Assembly (NCBI RefSeq): GCF_036346105.1
Contig: NZ_CP107811.1
Location: forward strand, 6,591,501 to 6,655,500
DNA from: Streptomyces sp. NBC_00539
GTDB taxonomy: Bacteria; Actinomycetota; Actinomycetes; Streptomycetales; Streptomycetaceae
Reading direction: 5' to 3'
DNA: 64,000 bases
Below the pieces are notes generated by a model that saw only the letters and a program-made list of their open reading frames with translations, was not told the origin of the DNA and made no database searches. A program made the position numbers and the translations under genes. Below, in pieces: positions 15,944 through 22,792 of the stretch (the first letter of the stretch is position 1; each line of letters opens with the position of its first letter).

Positions 15944-16331
15944 CCAGCCCCCGCCCCCGTACCCCCGCCCGCTTCAAGACGTCGGGGACAGCCTGACCCA
16001 GGCCTTCCGACTCGTCCAGGCGCCCCCCACCCCCCACGACCAGCAACCCCGACCCGCCCGCCGCCTCCACACCGACCCCGATACGGTCGGCGAAGACCTC
16101 CTCAAACTCGTCCTCACCGTCATCGAACTCCTGCGTCAGCTCATCGAACGCCAGGCCCTGCGCCGCGTCGATGCCGGCGACCTCACCGACGACCAGGAAG
16201 AAGAACTCGGCTCCACCCTCCTCGCACTCCACGACAGCCTCTCCGACCTGTGCGCCGAACACGGCTACGCCCTCGAAGACCTCAACCTCGACCTCGGCCC
16301 TCTGGGCCCCCTCCTGCCACCCCGCGACTGA
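15933..16331 (+). CDS. gvpK: Gas vesicle protein GvpK, cluster 2
   Basis: A 132-residue GvpK. A Pro-rich N-terminal extension of about 45 residues precedes the conserved block TDPDTVGEDLLKLVLTVIEL and LRQLIERQALRRVDAGDLT; the C-terminus YALEDLNLDLGPLGPLL matches cluster 1. The extension is the main difference from the 90-residue cluster 1 copy. The ATG at 15933 lies inside gvpS2, again indicating coupled translation. It is the last recognised gvp gene. Confidence 0.9.
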   Translation: MAPDQPPPPYPRPLQDVGDSLTQAFRLVQAPPTPHDQQPRPARRLHTDPDTVGEDLLKLVLTVIELLRQLIERQALRRVDAGDLTDDQEEELGSTLLALHDSLSDLCAEHGYALEDLNLDLGPLGPLLPPRD

Positions 16332-16402
16332 AGCGGCCGGCCCGCCCCGGCCGCCGGCACCAGCCCCCTCCCCGGCACCCCACGAAGAAAGCGGGGGAAG
16401 AG

Positions 16403-16576
16403 ATGAGCGCGTCAGAGAAGATGAAAGCGGCCGCCGAGCAGGTGATCGGCCGGATCGTGCAGAAGACGGCACACACCATCGGAAACAGGACCACGGAAGC
16501 CAAGGGCGCAGCCCTGGTGGCCCGCGGGAAGGCCAGGCACGTGAAGGAAAGGGCCAAGGACAAGATCACGGGATGA
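16403..16576 (+). CDS. CsbD-like small protein after gas vesicle cluster 2
   Basis: A 57-residue Lys/Ala/Glu-rich hydrophilic protein (SASEKMKAAAEQVIGRIVQK to KERAKDKITG). The composition, length and helical amphipathic pattern resemble the CsbD-like protein at 9882, though identity is modest. The ATG at 16403 follows AGCGGGGGAAGAG. It is downstream of gvpK2 by 71 bases on the same strand and may be co-transcribed. A small stress or surface-associated helix is the likeliest role, but the family assignment is tentative. Confidence 0.65.
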   Translation: MSASEKMKAAAEQVIGRIVQKTAHTIGNRTTEAKGAALVARGKARHVKERAKDKITG

Positions 16577-16720
16577 CCCGCGGCCGCCGCGCGGGCCGCT
16601 GTTCCCCTGTGCCCGCACCACGAGGTGAGACCGACCAGAACGGCGCGAGGTCCGCGGGCGGACGGCAAACACGGCGATCCCCGCGAGCGATAGGGTGTAA
16701 CACGCGAGGAGGAGGCTGCC

Positions 16721-17428
16721 ATGAGCGACGCAGCTGCCACGACAACCCCCCGCGAGCGGTACCGGCAGCAAGTGCGTGCCGAGATCAAAGCGCGGGCACG
16801 GGAGCAGATCGCCGCCGCCGGGACGTCCGCCCTCTCCCTCAACGGCATCGCCAAACACATGGGTCTCAGCGGCGCCGCGCTCTACCGGTATTTCACCGGC
16901 CGCGACGAACTGCTCACCGAACTGGTCCGGGACGCCTACCAGAGCCTGGTCGGCTCGTTCCGAGCGGCAGCCGCCCGCAAGGAGCGCGACCTCACCACAT
17001 TGGCGCACGCCCTGCGCACCTGGGCACTCGACGATCCCCAGCGCTACTTCCTCGTCTACGGCCCACCCGTGCCCAGATACCGCGGCCCTGCCGACGTCAC
17101 GGCGATGGCCTCGGAAATCATGAGCATCGTCCTCGATGTATGTGCCACCACAGCCATGGGCGGCGGCACGGCCAGGTCGGCCGAAGCCCGCCCGACCGAC
17201 CGCGCCCACGCGCTCGCGGCAGATCCGGCATCAGCCTCGGCCCTGCGCCTGGCCGGCTCCTTCTGGACCCGCCTGCACGGAATCCTCTCCCTGGAGCTCA
17301 GCGGCCATTTCGCCGGGATGGGCCTCGACCCCGCCCTGCTCTACGAAGCCGAGCTGGACCTCCTGCGCCTCGCCGAGCGGATCTCCCACCCCCCTGCCGG
17401 TCCTGCAACCCTCTGTACGCACCGCTGA
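16721..17428 (+). CDS. TetR/AcrR-family transcriptional regulator
   Basis: A 235-residue regulator. The N-terminal helix-turn-helix is clear: AREQIAAAGTSALSLNGIAK then MGLSGAALYRYFTGRDELLT (about residues 25-65). The C-terminal half contains DPQRYFLVYGPPVP and SFWTRLHGILSLELSGHF, typical of the WHG-type ligand domain found in many actinobacterial TetR proteins. The ATG follows CGAGGAGGAGGCTGCC. It would repress or activate nearby genes on binding an unknown ligand; it is on the same strand as gvpK2 but 144 bases beyond the CsbD-like gene, so it is probably a separate unit. A role in controlling the gas vesicle genes is possible but not shown. Confidence 0.88.
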   Translation: MSDAAATTTPRERYRQQVRAEIKARAREQIAAAGTSALSLNGIAKHMGLSGAALYRYFTGRDELLTELVRDAYQSLVGSFRAAAARKERDLTTLAHALRTWALDDPQRYFLVYGPPVPRYRGPADVTAMASEIMSIVLDVCATTAMGGGTARSAEARPTDRAHALAADPASASALRLAGSFWTRLHGILSLELSGHFAGMGLDPALLYEAELDLLRLAERISHPPAGPATLCTHR

Positions 17429-17925
17429 CGAACTGCGCCGTGCCTCGCTGGAGGCAGATTCCGGGCGATCAAGCCGTGCTGTACGCGTTCGACGGTGAGC
17501 GCTGGATGGATTACACCGTCAACCGGAGTCCACGGGGCACCACCGCGCGGCACATGTGGCGCAGCGCCCGTCGTAGAGCGATTCCCGTGCCCCAGGCCAG
17601 CAGCCGTGCACCCCACACCGTGAACCGCCGGTACATCCGCCACCTGAGAGCCGCCCCCAGTGGCGGGCGGATGATCGAAAAGCGGCGGCTCCGCTTGCGT
17701 CGGTGTCGTGCCGACGCGCCCTTCACGAACGTCTCCGACCGGCGCCGGGCCGGTAGAGCCCCGAGACGATAAGAAAGTCGACGATGATGCCCATAATGTC
17801 CTCTTATTGGCACACAAACTCATCTTAGAATTGATATACACCTTCTGTCGGCATCCAAACCTCGAGGAAGACAGCGCGTGCTGCGGTGAGGTGGCGCGGC
17901 GATGGGAACGGGAGAAACGGAGATC
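17429..17925. other. Intergenic stretch with an AT-rich patch, no convincing gene
   Basis: Nearly 500 bases with no open frame that looks coding on either strand. The segment 17786-17852 is strikingly AT-rich for this genome (it includes cttattggcacacaaactca and tagaattgatataca) and lies about 75 bases before the PRC-barrel gene, so it is probably its promoter region. On the minus strand a tiny frame starting MGIIVDFLIVSGLY at 17795 is soon stopped. Confidence 0.4.
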
Positions 17926-18285
17926 ATGATGTTCGAGGCCAGTGACATCCGGGAGTGGCGCGGCCACGAGGTGATCGACTCCGACCGGCACAAGATCGGC
18001 ACCCTGGAGTCGGTGTACGTCGACACGGCCACCGACCAGCCGGCCTTCGCCACCGTCACCGTCGGCCTGCCCACCCGCCGCCGCCTGGTGTTCGTACCCT
18101 TGGACGGAGCTACCGTCGGGCCCGGCTATGTGAAGGTCGCGCACTCCAAGAACGTGGTCAAGGACGCCCCCTCCATGGGCACGGACGACGTCCTGCCGGC
18201 CGAGGGGGAGCCGGCGGTCTACACCCACTACGAACTGCCCTACCAGCCGGGGGCGGGCGGCGAGCGTCGCCTGGCCCGCCGCTGA
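17926..18285 (+). CDS. PRC-barrel domain protein
   Basis: About 119 residues. The PRC-barrel fold spans the first 80 residues: DIREWRGHEVIDSDRHKIGT, VYVDTATDQPAFATVTV and RRRLVFVPLDGATVGPGYVK. PRC-barrel proteins bind other proteins or RNA and occur in photosynthetic reaction centres and in RimM; stand-alone actinobacterial copies are probably stress-related adaptors. The start is uncertain: ATG 17926 and 17929 follow GGAG closely, and an ATG at 17902 would add eight residues; family members begin near MFEA, favouring 17926/17929. A 55-residue membrane protein follows after 21 bases, probably in the same transcript. Confidence 0.8.
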   Translation: MMFEASDIREWRGHEVIDSDRHKIGTLESVYVDTATDQPAFATVTVGLPTRRRLVFVPLDGATVGPGYVKVAHSKNVVKDAPSMGTDDVLPAEGEPAVYTHYELPYQPGAGGERRLARR

Positions 18286-18306
18286 CCCCATCCCCAGGAG
18301 GCCGGC

Positions 18307-18474
18307 ATGGTGCTGTTCCTGCTCCTGCTCCTCGTGGCGGTCGTCCTCGGATTCATCGGGGTACTCGCCGAGGGCCTGTTCTACCTGCTGATCATCGGCG
18401 TGGTCATCCTGATCGTCGACATCGTCATCATCGTCTTCCGCCTCCGCAGCGGCGGCAAGCACCACGTCCGCTAG
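18307..18474 (+). CDS. Small two-helix membrane protein
   Basis: A 55-residue protein made almost wholly of two hydrophobic helices (about 3-20 and 24-44: LFYLLIIGVVILIVDIVIIV) with a short basic end RLRSGGKHHVR. AGGAGG lies 6 bases before the ATG, an excellent ribosome site, and a terminator hairpin follows 7 bases after the stop, which supports it as a real gene. It resembles small hydrophobic proteins often found in Streptomyces stress operons. The role is unknown; membrane association with the PRC-barrel protein encoded upstream is a reasonable guess. Confidence 0.78.
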   Translation: MVLFLLLLLVAVVLGFIGVLAEGLFYLLIIGVVILIVDIVIIVFRLRSGGKHHVR

Positions 18475-18481
18475 CGAGAGG

Positions 18482-18509
18482 AGGCCGGCACCCGGTGGGG
18501 TGCCGGCCT
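18482..18509 (+). terminator. Hairpin terminator after the PRC-barrel operon
   Basis: Arms aggccggcacc (18482-18492) and ggtgccggcct (18499-18509) pair perfectly around a 6-base loop, followed by ttt. It directly follows the small membrane protein gene. Confidence 0.8.
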
Positions 18510-18556
18510 TTGCCGTCCGGAACGAGGAGCTCGGAATTCCGGATCTGCCGGACGTT

Positions 18557-18943
18557 CTAGTTGTACCAAGCGCTGCCGACCTGTTGGACCCCGTTGGAGA
18601 TGGAGATGGCGACCTGGTGCGTGCTGTCGTGGTAGTACGGCCGGTCCGTGGAGCCGCTCGAGTACGGGGTGACGCTGATGCTTTGGGCGACCGGCTGATT
18701 ACCGGTTGCGGTGTTGCGCTGCCAGAACGACATCCAGCACGTGTTGGGGCCGGTGGACTGCAGCGTGGCGGTGGCCCAGTTGGAAGAACCGCCGCCGTCC
18801 AGGTGCAGCTTGCCCACGCACCCGGGAACAGTGAGGGTCACCGTACCGGTCGAACCCGCGTAGGCCGTTCCCCCCGTTCCCATCACGGCCAACAGGCCGG
18901 CGCCGATGGACATTGCCGCAGCTCGTCGCAGTGAACGAGTCAT
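18557..18943 (-). CDS. Small secreted protein, unknown function
   Basis: A 128-residue protein with a clear signal peptide: basic start TRSLRRAAA, hydrophobic core MSIGAGLLAVMGTGGT and a cleavage site near AYA-GST. The mature part is about 100 residues, rich in Ser, Thr and Asn, with two Cys (VPGCVGK and NTCWMSF) that could form a disulphide. Similar short secreted proteins are common in Streptomyces; no enzyme motif is visible. The ATG at 18943 follows TGGAGGGG. It is divergent from the ArsR-family gene at 19104, sharing a 160-base promoter region. Confidence 0.8.
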   Translation of the reverse strand: MTRSLRRAAAMSIGAGLLAVMGTGGTAYAGSTGTVTLTVPGCVGKLHLDGGGSSNWATATLQSTGPNTCWMSFWQRNTATGNQPVAQSISVTPYSSGSTDRPYYHDSTHQVAISISNGVQQVGSAWYN

Positions 18944-19103
18944 GAATTCCCCTCCAGAATTGAATTTTCCGGTTCCTCTTCGTTCCCGGCATCGTCGTGC
19001 CGTGGTGCACACGCATCGTTTCGGTTGCGCGCGGCCACGGGTAGCTTTCGTCATGCACGCGCAAAAGCCCTGATGGGAATGTCAAGTGCGCAGGAGGCAC
19101 ACC

Positions 19104-19961
19104 GTGATACGGATTCATCTCGGATCCGAGGGCCTGGGTCAGGTCCGGATATGTGCCCACCCGGACTTCGACGCCGAACTGACAGCGGCCGGGAGGGCCT
19201 ACGCCCGCCAGGGGCGGCCCCAGGACCTGCTGATGCAGCTTTACGCGCGCAGCATGTCGCCGGATCTCGCCGAGGGCGTCAGCCCCCTCTACCTCTCCCA
19301 CTTGTTCGCCTGCCGCAGTCCCACCCCCTTCACCAAGGCGCTCGCCGAGGGTGAGCAGCGGGCCCGCGGCGTCCTGGCCGACGCCATCGACCACCTGCGC
19401 AGCACCGCCGTCGAGGCACAGCGCTCGGGCATCCGGTCTGCGGTCGCCACCAGGTCCGTCGACCTGTCCCACCGCTACGTCACCGGCGGCGCCTCCGCGA
19501 TGCTCCGGCAACTCGGACACGGCATCAGGCTCCGTCGCGGCATCCTGGAACTGCCGACGTCCTTCGACGCGGACCTCGCACTCGACCGGCGCTCGCTGCA
19601 GATCCAGGCAGTCGCCCTCAGCCCACGGGTCACCCTGGCCGAGCCGGCCGACGATCACCTGACCATCCGGATCCCCGCCGGACCCGCTCCGCGAACCGGG
19701 CCGGCCCAGGAAGCGGCGCTCCGATCCCTGCTGGGCGCCGGCAGAGCGGCAGCGCTGGGGTGCATCGTCACGTCCGGCGGAGTCACCGGGCGGCAACTGG
19801 CCTCACTGCTCGGCGTGTCGAACGCGGCAGCGAGCAGGCACGCTGCGGTGTTACGGCGCGCAGGCCTGATCCGCACCCTGCGCAGGGGGCAAGCGGTCGA
19901 GCACGTCGCAACCTCCTTGGGTTACCACCTGGCACGACCGGAAACGCCGACGGCGCAGTAA
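19104..19961 (+). CDS. ArsR-family winged-helix regulator with N-terminal DUF5937-type region
   Basis: A 285-residue protein. The C-terminal 90 residues are a winged helix: EAALRSLLGAGRAAALGCIV, then TGRQLASLLGVSNAAASRHA (recognition helix region) and the wing LRRAGLIRTLRRGQAVEHVA. The N-terminal 190 residues, starting IRIHLGSEGLGQVRICAHPD, match the helical DUF5937-type region that accompanies ArsR winged helices in actinobacteria. No metal-binding Cys cluster typical of ArsR/SmtB is visible. GTG 19104 follows CAGGAGG at a good spacing. Its target is unknown; the divergent secreted-protein gene is a candidate. Confidence 0.84.
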   Translation: MIRIHLGSEGLGQVRICAHPDFDAELTAAGRAYARQGRPQDLLMQLYARSMSPDLAEGVSPLYLSHLFACRSPTPFTKALAEGEQRARGVLADAIDHLRSTAVEAQRSGIRSAVATRSVDLSHRYVTGGASAMLRQLGHGIRLRRGILELPTSFDADLALDRRSLQIQAVALSPRVTLAEPADDHLTIRIPAGPAPRTGPAQEAALRSLLGAGRAAALGCIVTSGGVTGRQLASLLGVSNAAASRHAAVLRRAGLIRTLRRGQAVEHVATSLGYHLARPETPTAQ

Positions 19962-20159
19962 CCGCAAGCCCCGCTCGGGAGACGGGGCACCGCCGTGCCG
20001 GTCGGGAACCCGACGTCCGGATTGCCCGTCGGGCGTACGGGTCACCCGTGTGGTCCGCGCCGACAGGCGCATCCCGCACACGTGGCCATAGCGTCGGTGA
20101 AGGCTGCTGTTCCGGCTGCAACGGGAGGGTTCCACCATGCAACAGACGGGCCGTCTGTG

Positions 20160-20645
20160 ATGAAGGCCGTGGTCCGGGGTCTCCTCGGGGGAGCCGCCGC
20201 CGGTGCCGCGGGGACCACCGCGCTCAACGTGGTCACCTACCTCGACATGGTGGTCCGGGGGCGTGGTGCGAGCAGTGTGCCCGAGCACAGCGTCGAGGTC
20301 CTGGCCGCCAAAGCGGGAGTGCCCATTCCCGGCGACGAGGACCAGCACGCGAACCGGCTCGCGGGCCTGGGGGCGCTGAGCGGCTTGTTCGTCGGGATCG
20401 GGATCGGTGCGGCTGTGGGAGTGGCCCGCGGTCTCGGCTGGCGGCCGGGCACGCTGCGGGCCTCTGCGGTCGTGGGCCTCGGGGCCATGGCTCTCGTCGA
20501 CGGACCGGTCGTCGCCCTGGGCATCTCCGATCCCCGCGCCTGGGCAGCGGTGGACTGGGCCGCCGACGTGGTTCCCCACCTCGTCTACGGAGCCGTCACC
20601 GCGGCCGTCGCCCAGGGCCTGGACCGTGACGGAGCCCGCGACTGA
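20160..20645 (+). CDS. Small multi-pass membrane protein
   Basis: A 161-residue protein with about four hydrophobic segments: GLLGGAAAGAAGTTALNVVT, ALSGLFVGIGIGAAVGVARG, ASAVVGLGAMALVDGPVVAL and VVPHLVYGAVTAAVAQGL. The Gly/Ala-rich first helix and the motif DWAADVVPHLVYG recur in small actinobacterial membrane proteins of unknown function. The start is not certain: ATG 20160 is preceded by an in-frame GTG at 20157 and lacks a strong ribosome site; the frame stays open further upstream. It is followed after 72 bases by a gene for a membrane-anchored protein. Confidence 0.65.
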   Translation: MKAVVRGLLGGAAAGAAGTTALNVVTYLDMVVRGRGASSVPEHSVEVLAAKAGVPIPGDEDQHANRLAGLGALSGLFVGIGIGAAVGVARGLGWRPGTLRASAVVGLGAMALVDGPVVALGISDPRAWAAVDWAADVVPHLVYGAVTAAVAQGLDRDGARD

Positions 20646-20717
20646 GGGGGAGGGGGAGCGAGAGCCGGCCACGAAAGCCCCTGGTGTCGGCGCGTCAGTT
20701 CGGACAAGCTGCGGCCC

Positions 20718-21197
20718 ATGGACTGGATGCCCCTGCTCTCCACACTGACAGGTGCCGTCATCGGCATCGCAGCCACTCTGATCGCCGACCGTAACCGTTG
20801 GCGCCGGGAGGCAGCCCGGCACGCTCTCGAAGTACGGCGCGAGGTGTACACGGAGTACGTTTCCGCCCTCAAGGCCGCAGGCGAGGAGATACGCGCCGTC
20901 GCTCTGGGCGACCACATGTCCGAGTCGGCGCGCGACGCGGCGGTACGGGAGGCCGTGCGCAGCACCGGGATCTACACGGCGAGCGAACGCCTCTGGCTCG
21001 TGGGGCCGCCACAGGTCGTGGAGAAGGGGAACGAGGCGTTCCACTGCATGCGTGCCCTCCGCGACGCCTACGCCCGTGGCGTCGCCGTCGGCTCGGCCGG
21101 CGACGCGCCCCTGATAGAGCGGCGGCGCAAGGCCATGGCGCAGATGCGTCGCCTCATGCGTGAGGACCTCGGCATCGGACCCCTCGGGATCGAGTGA
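20718..21197 (+). CDS. Membrane-anchored helical protein, unknown function
   Basis: A 159-residue protein with a single N-terminal hydrophobic segment (LLSTLTGAVIGIAATLIADR, about residues 5-24) followed by a long charged, helical region including RREAARHALEVRREVYTEYV. This layout (one N-terminal anchor and a cytoplasmic coiled-coil-like helix bundle) is frequent among unannotated Streptomyces proteins. No catalytic motif is seen. The ATG at 20718 lacks a strong Shine-Dalgarno sequence, and coding is supported by regular codon use. It ends about 100 bases from the convergent anti-sigma-like gene. Confidence 0.68.
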   Translation: MDWMPLLSTLTGAVIGIAATLIADRNRWRREAARHALEVRREVYTEYVSALKAAGEEIRAVALGDHMSESARDAAVREAVRSTGIYTASERLWLVGPPQVVEKGNEAFHCMRALRDAYARGVAVGSAGDAPLIERRRKAMAQMRRLMREDLGIGPLGIE

Positions 21198-21300
21198 GGT
21201 GTCCCGAGCCCCGAGCTCCGTCGTCGGTGGCGCCGGCCCGGCCGTGTTCCTGCGCCGGATCGTCCTCCTCCTCCCCCCTCCGAAGCGCTCACGATCGTCT

Positions 21301-22143
21301 TCAGCCGGTCCGGGCGAAGCCGCCCCACACCGAGGCCTTGCCCGCAGAGGTGGCGGCCTCGGCGCGGTAGCCGTCGTCCTTGGCGTCGCGGCCGCCGGTG
21401 GCGTGGTCGTACTGACCGGCGAAGACGTGCTGCCCCGCCGGGACCGTCCTTCCGGGCTTGAGGGTCCACCGGTACACGAGGAAGCGGCCCTCCTCGCGGA
21501 CGGAGACGTCGAAGTCGGCGGCGGGGCGGGTCAGCCAGCTGCCGGTGGTCTTCACTCCGGCGCCGAGGGCGACCCGCAGTTCGACCGTGAGCGCCGACAA
21601 CGTACTGCGCGTCTTGAGGGTGACGTTGCTCTGCGCCCAGTAGGCGTTGCTGTGGGGGTCGACGGAGCCGTCGGCCCACAGCGGACCGTCCGAGGAACGG
21701 GCGCCGGCCCCCGACGGCGTGGGGCGCGGACCGGCCGGGGCGGGGCCGGAAGCGGACGGACCGCCGGAGGGGGATCCTCCGGGGAGCCGGCTGGGCTCGG
21801 GCGGGGCAGGGGAGGTCGGCGGCGCGGCGGAGGGAGGTGCGCCCGTCGGCGGAGGTGCGGGGGCGGAGGTGCCGGCGTCGGTGGCGAGCGTGGACTGAGC
21901 CGGGCCGGTGGCGCGGACGACGGAGACCACCGCGAAGCCGCCCACCGCCAGGACGGCGGTGGTGGCCAGGGTCGCGAGTACGACCTTCGGCCAGGACAGG
22001 GCCCCGCGGCGCTCGCGGTGGTCTGGGCGGCCGGGTGACTGCGGCCGGGCCGTGCCGCGCTCCACCCGGGCGAGCACGCGGGCGCGGTCGGGGCGGTGGC
22101 CTTCGGCGCTCTCGCGCAGCAGGCGGCGGAGTTCGTCGGTCAT
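21301..22143 (-). CDS. Single-pass membrane protein paired with SigE-family sigma factor, probable anti-sigma or surface regulator
   Basis: A 280-residue protein. The N-terminal 50 residues, TDELRRLLRESAEGHRPDRA and on, are cytoplasmic and charged; a membrane helix follows (KVVLATLATTAVLAVGGFAV, about 53-75); then a Pro/Ser/Ala-rich linker (about 85-160) and an extracytoplasmic domain of about 120 residues that starts near LWADGSVDPHSNAYWAQSNV. No ZAS zinc motif (HxxxCxxC) is present. Its ATG overlaps the stop of the upstream sigma factor (ATGA), the usual arrangement for a sigma factor and its regulator. A cell-wall-bound sensor role is inferred from order and topology. Confidence 0.75.
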   Translation of the reverse strand: MTDELRRLLRESAEGHRPDRARVLARVERGTARPQSPGRPDHRERRGALSWPKVVLATLATTAVLAVGGFAVVSVVRATGPAQSTLATDAGTSAPAPPPTGAPPSAAPPTSPAPPEPSRLPGGSPSGGPSASGPAPAGPRPTPSGAGARSSDGPLWADGSVDPHSNAYWAQSNVTLKTRSTLSALTVELRVALGAGVKTTGSWLTRPAADFDVSVREEGRFLVYRWTLKPGRTVPAGQHVFAGQYDHATGGRDAKDDGYRAEAATSAGKASVWGGFARTG

Positions 22144-22667
22144 CGGCTCTTGCTCCCCACCAGTTCGCCGGCGGCCCGGGCGCCGAGCAGCCGCTGTAGT
22201 TCCGCCGTTCCCTTGGAGGTCTGGCTCTTGACCGTACCCACCGATATGCCGAGCACGTGCGCGGTGTCCTTCTCCGAGAGGTCGAAGGCGTAGCGCAGGA
22301 CGACGCAGGCGCGCTTGCGGAACGGCAGCCGGCCGAGTGCCGCGCGCACGTCCATGACGGCCGCCACGTCCGGCCCGTCGGTACGCTCCGGGCGGTGCGA
22401 CCAGAACAGCAGGACGCGCCGTCTCTCGCGCACCGCGCTGCGGATCCTGCTGCGGGCGAGGTTCGCGACGACCCCCCGGGCGTAGGCGGCGGGGGAGTCG
22501 GCGGCGCGGAGCCGGTCCCAGCGGTGCCAGAGCGCGACCATCGCGTCGGCGGCGAGGTCGTCGGCGGCGTCCGCCTCGCCGGTCAGCAGGAAGGCGAGGC
22601 GGGAGAGTTCGGCGTGGTGGCGTTCGAAGAAGTCGTGGAAGTCGTCGGACGCCTCATCGGTGGTCAT
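22140..22667 (-). CDS. SigE-family (ECF-type) RNA polymerase sigma factor
   Basis: A 175-residue sigma factor. Region 2 is visible as AELSRLAFLLTGEADAADDL then VALWHRWDRL, and region 4 as LPFRKRACVVLRYAFDLSEK followed by the HTH DTAHVLGISVGTVKSQTSKG. This is the short SigE-family type common in actinobacteria. It would direct RNA polymerase to a small regulon, probably cell-envelope or secretion related given its coupled membrane partner. The ATG at 22667 is chosen because region 2 begins shortly after it; the frame upstream is open but not conserved. Autoregulation is possible but no promoter was identified. Confidence 0.9.
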   Translation of the reverse strand: MTTDEASDDFHDFFERHHAELSRLAFLLTGEADAADDLAADAMVALWHRWDRLRAADSPAAYARGVVANLARSRIRSAVRERRRVLLFWSHRPERTDGPDVAAVMDVRAALGRLPFRKRACVVLRYAFDLSEKDTAHVLGISVGTVKSQTSKGTAELQRLLGARAAGELVGSKSR

Positions 22668-22792
22668 GGCCTCGGTGCGGCCTCTCGGTGCGATGTGGGC
22701 CGTTCCCGGGCAGGTGCGGGAGCGTGGCAGCCGGTTGGACGGTCGTTCGGCGGGCTCGGCCCGCCGGGGGCGGGTCGGTGTGGTCGTGCCCA

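Noticed and set aside
17511-17813. Leftward 100-residue Arg-rich frame and a tiny frame starting MGIIVDFLIV
   Set aside because: No ribosome site or domain for the first; the second stops after about 23 codons. Neither is supported.
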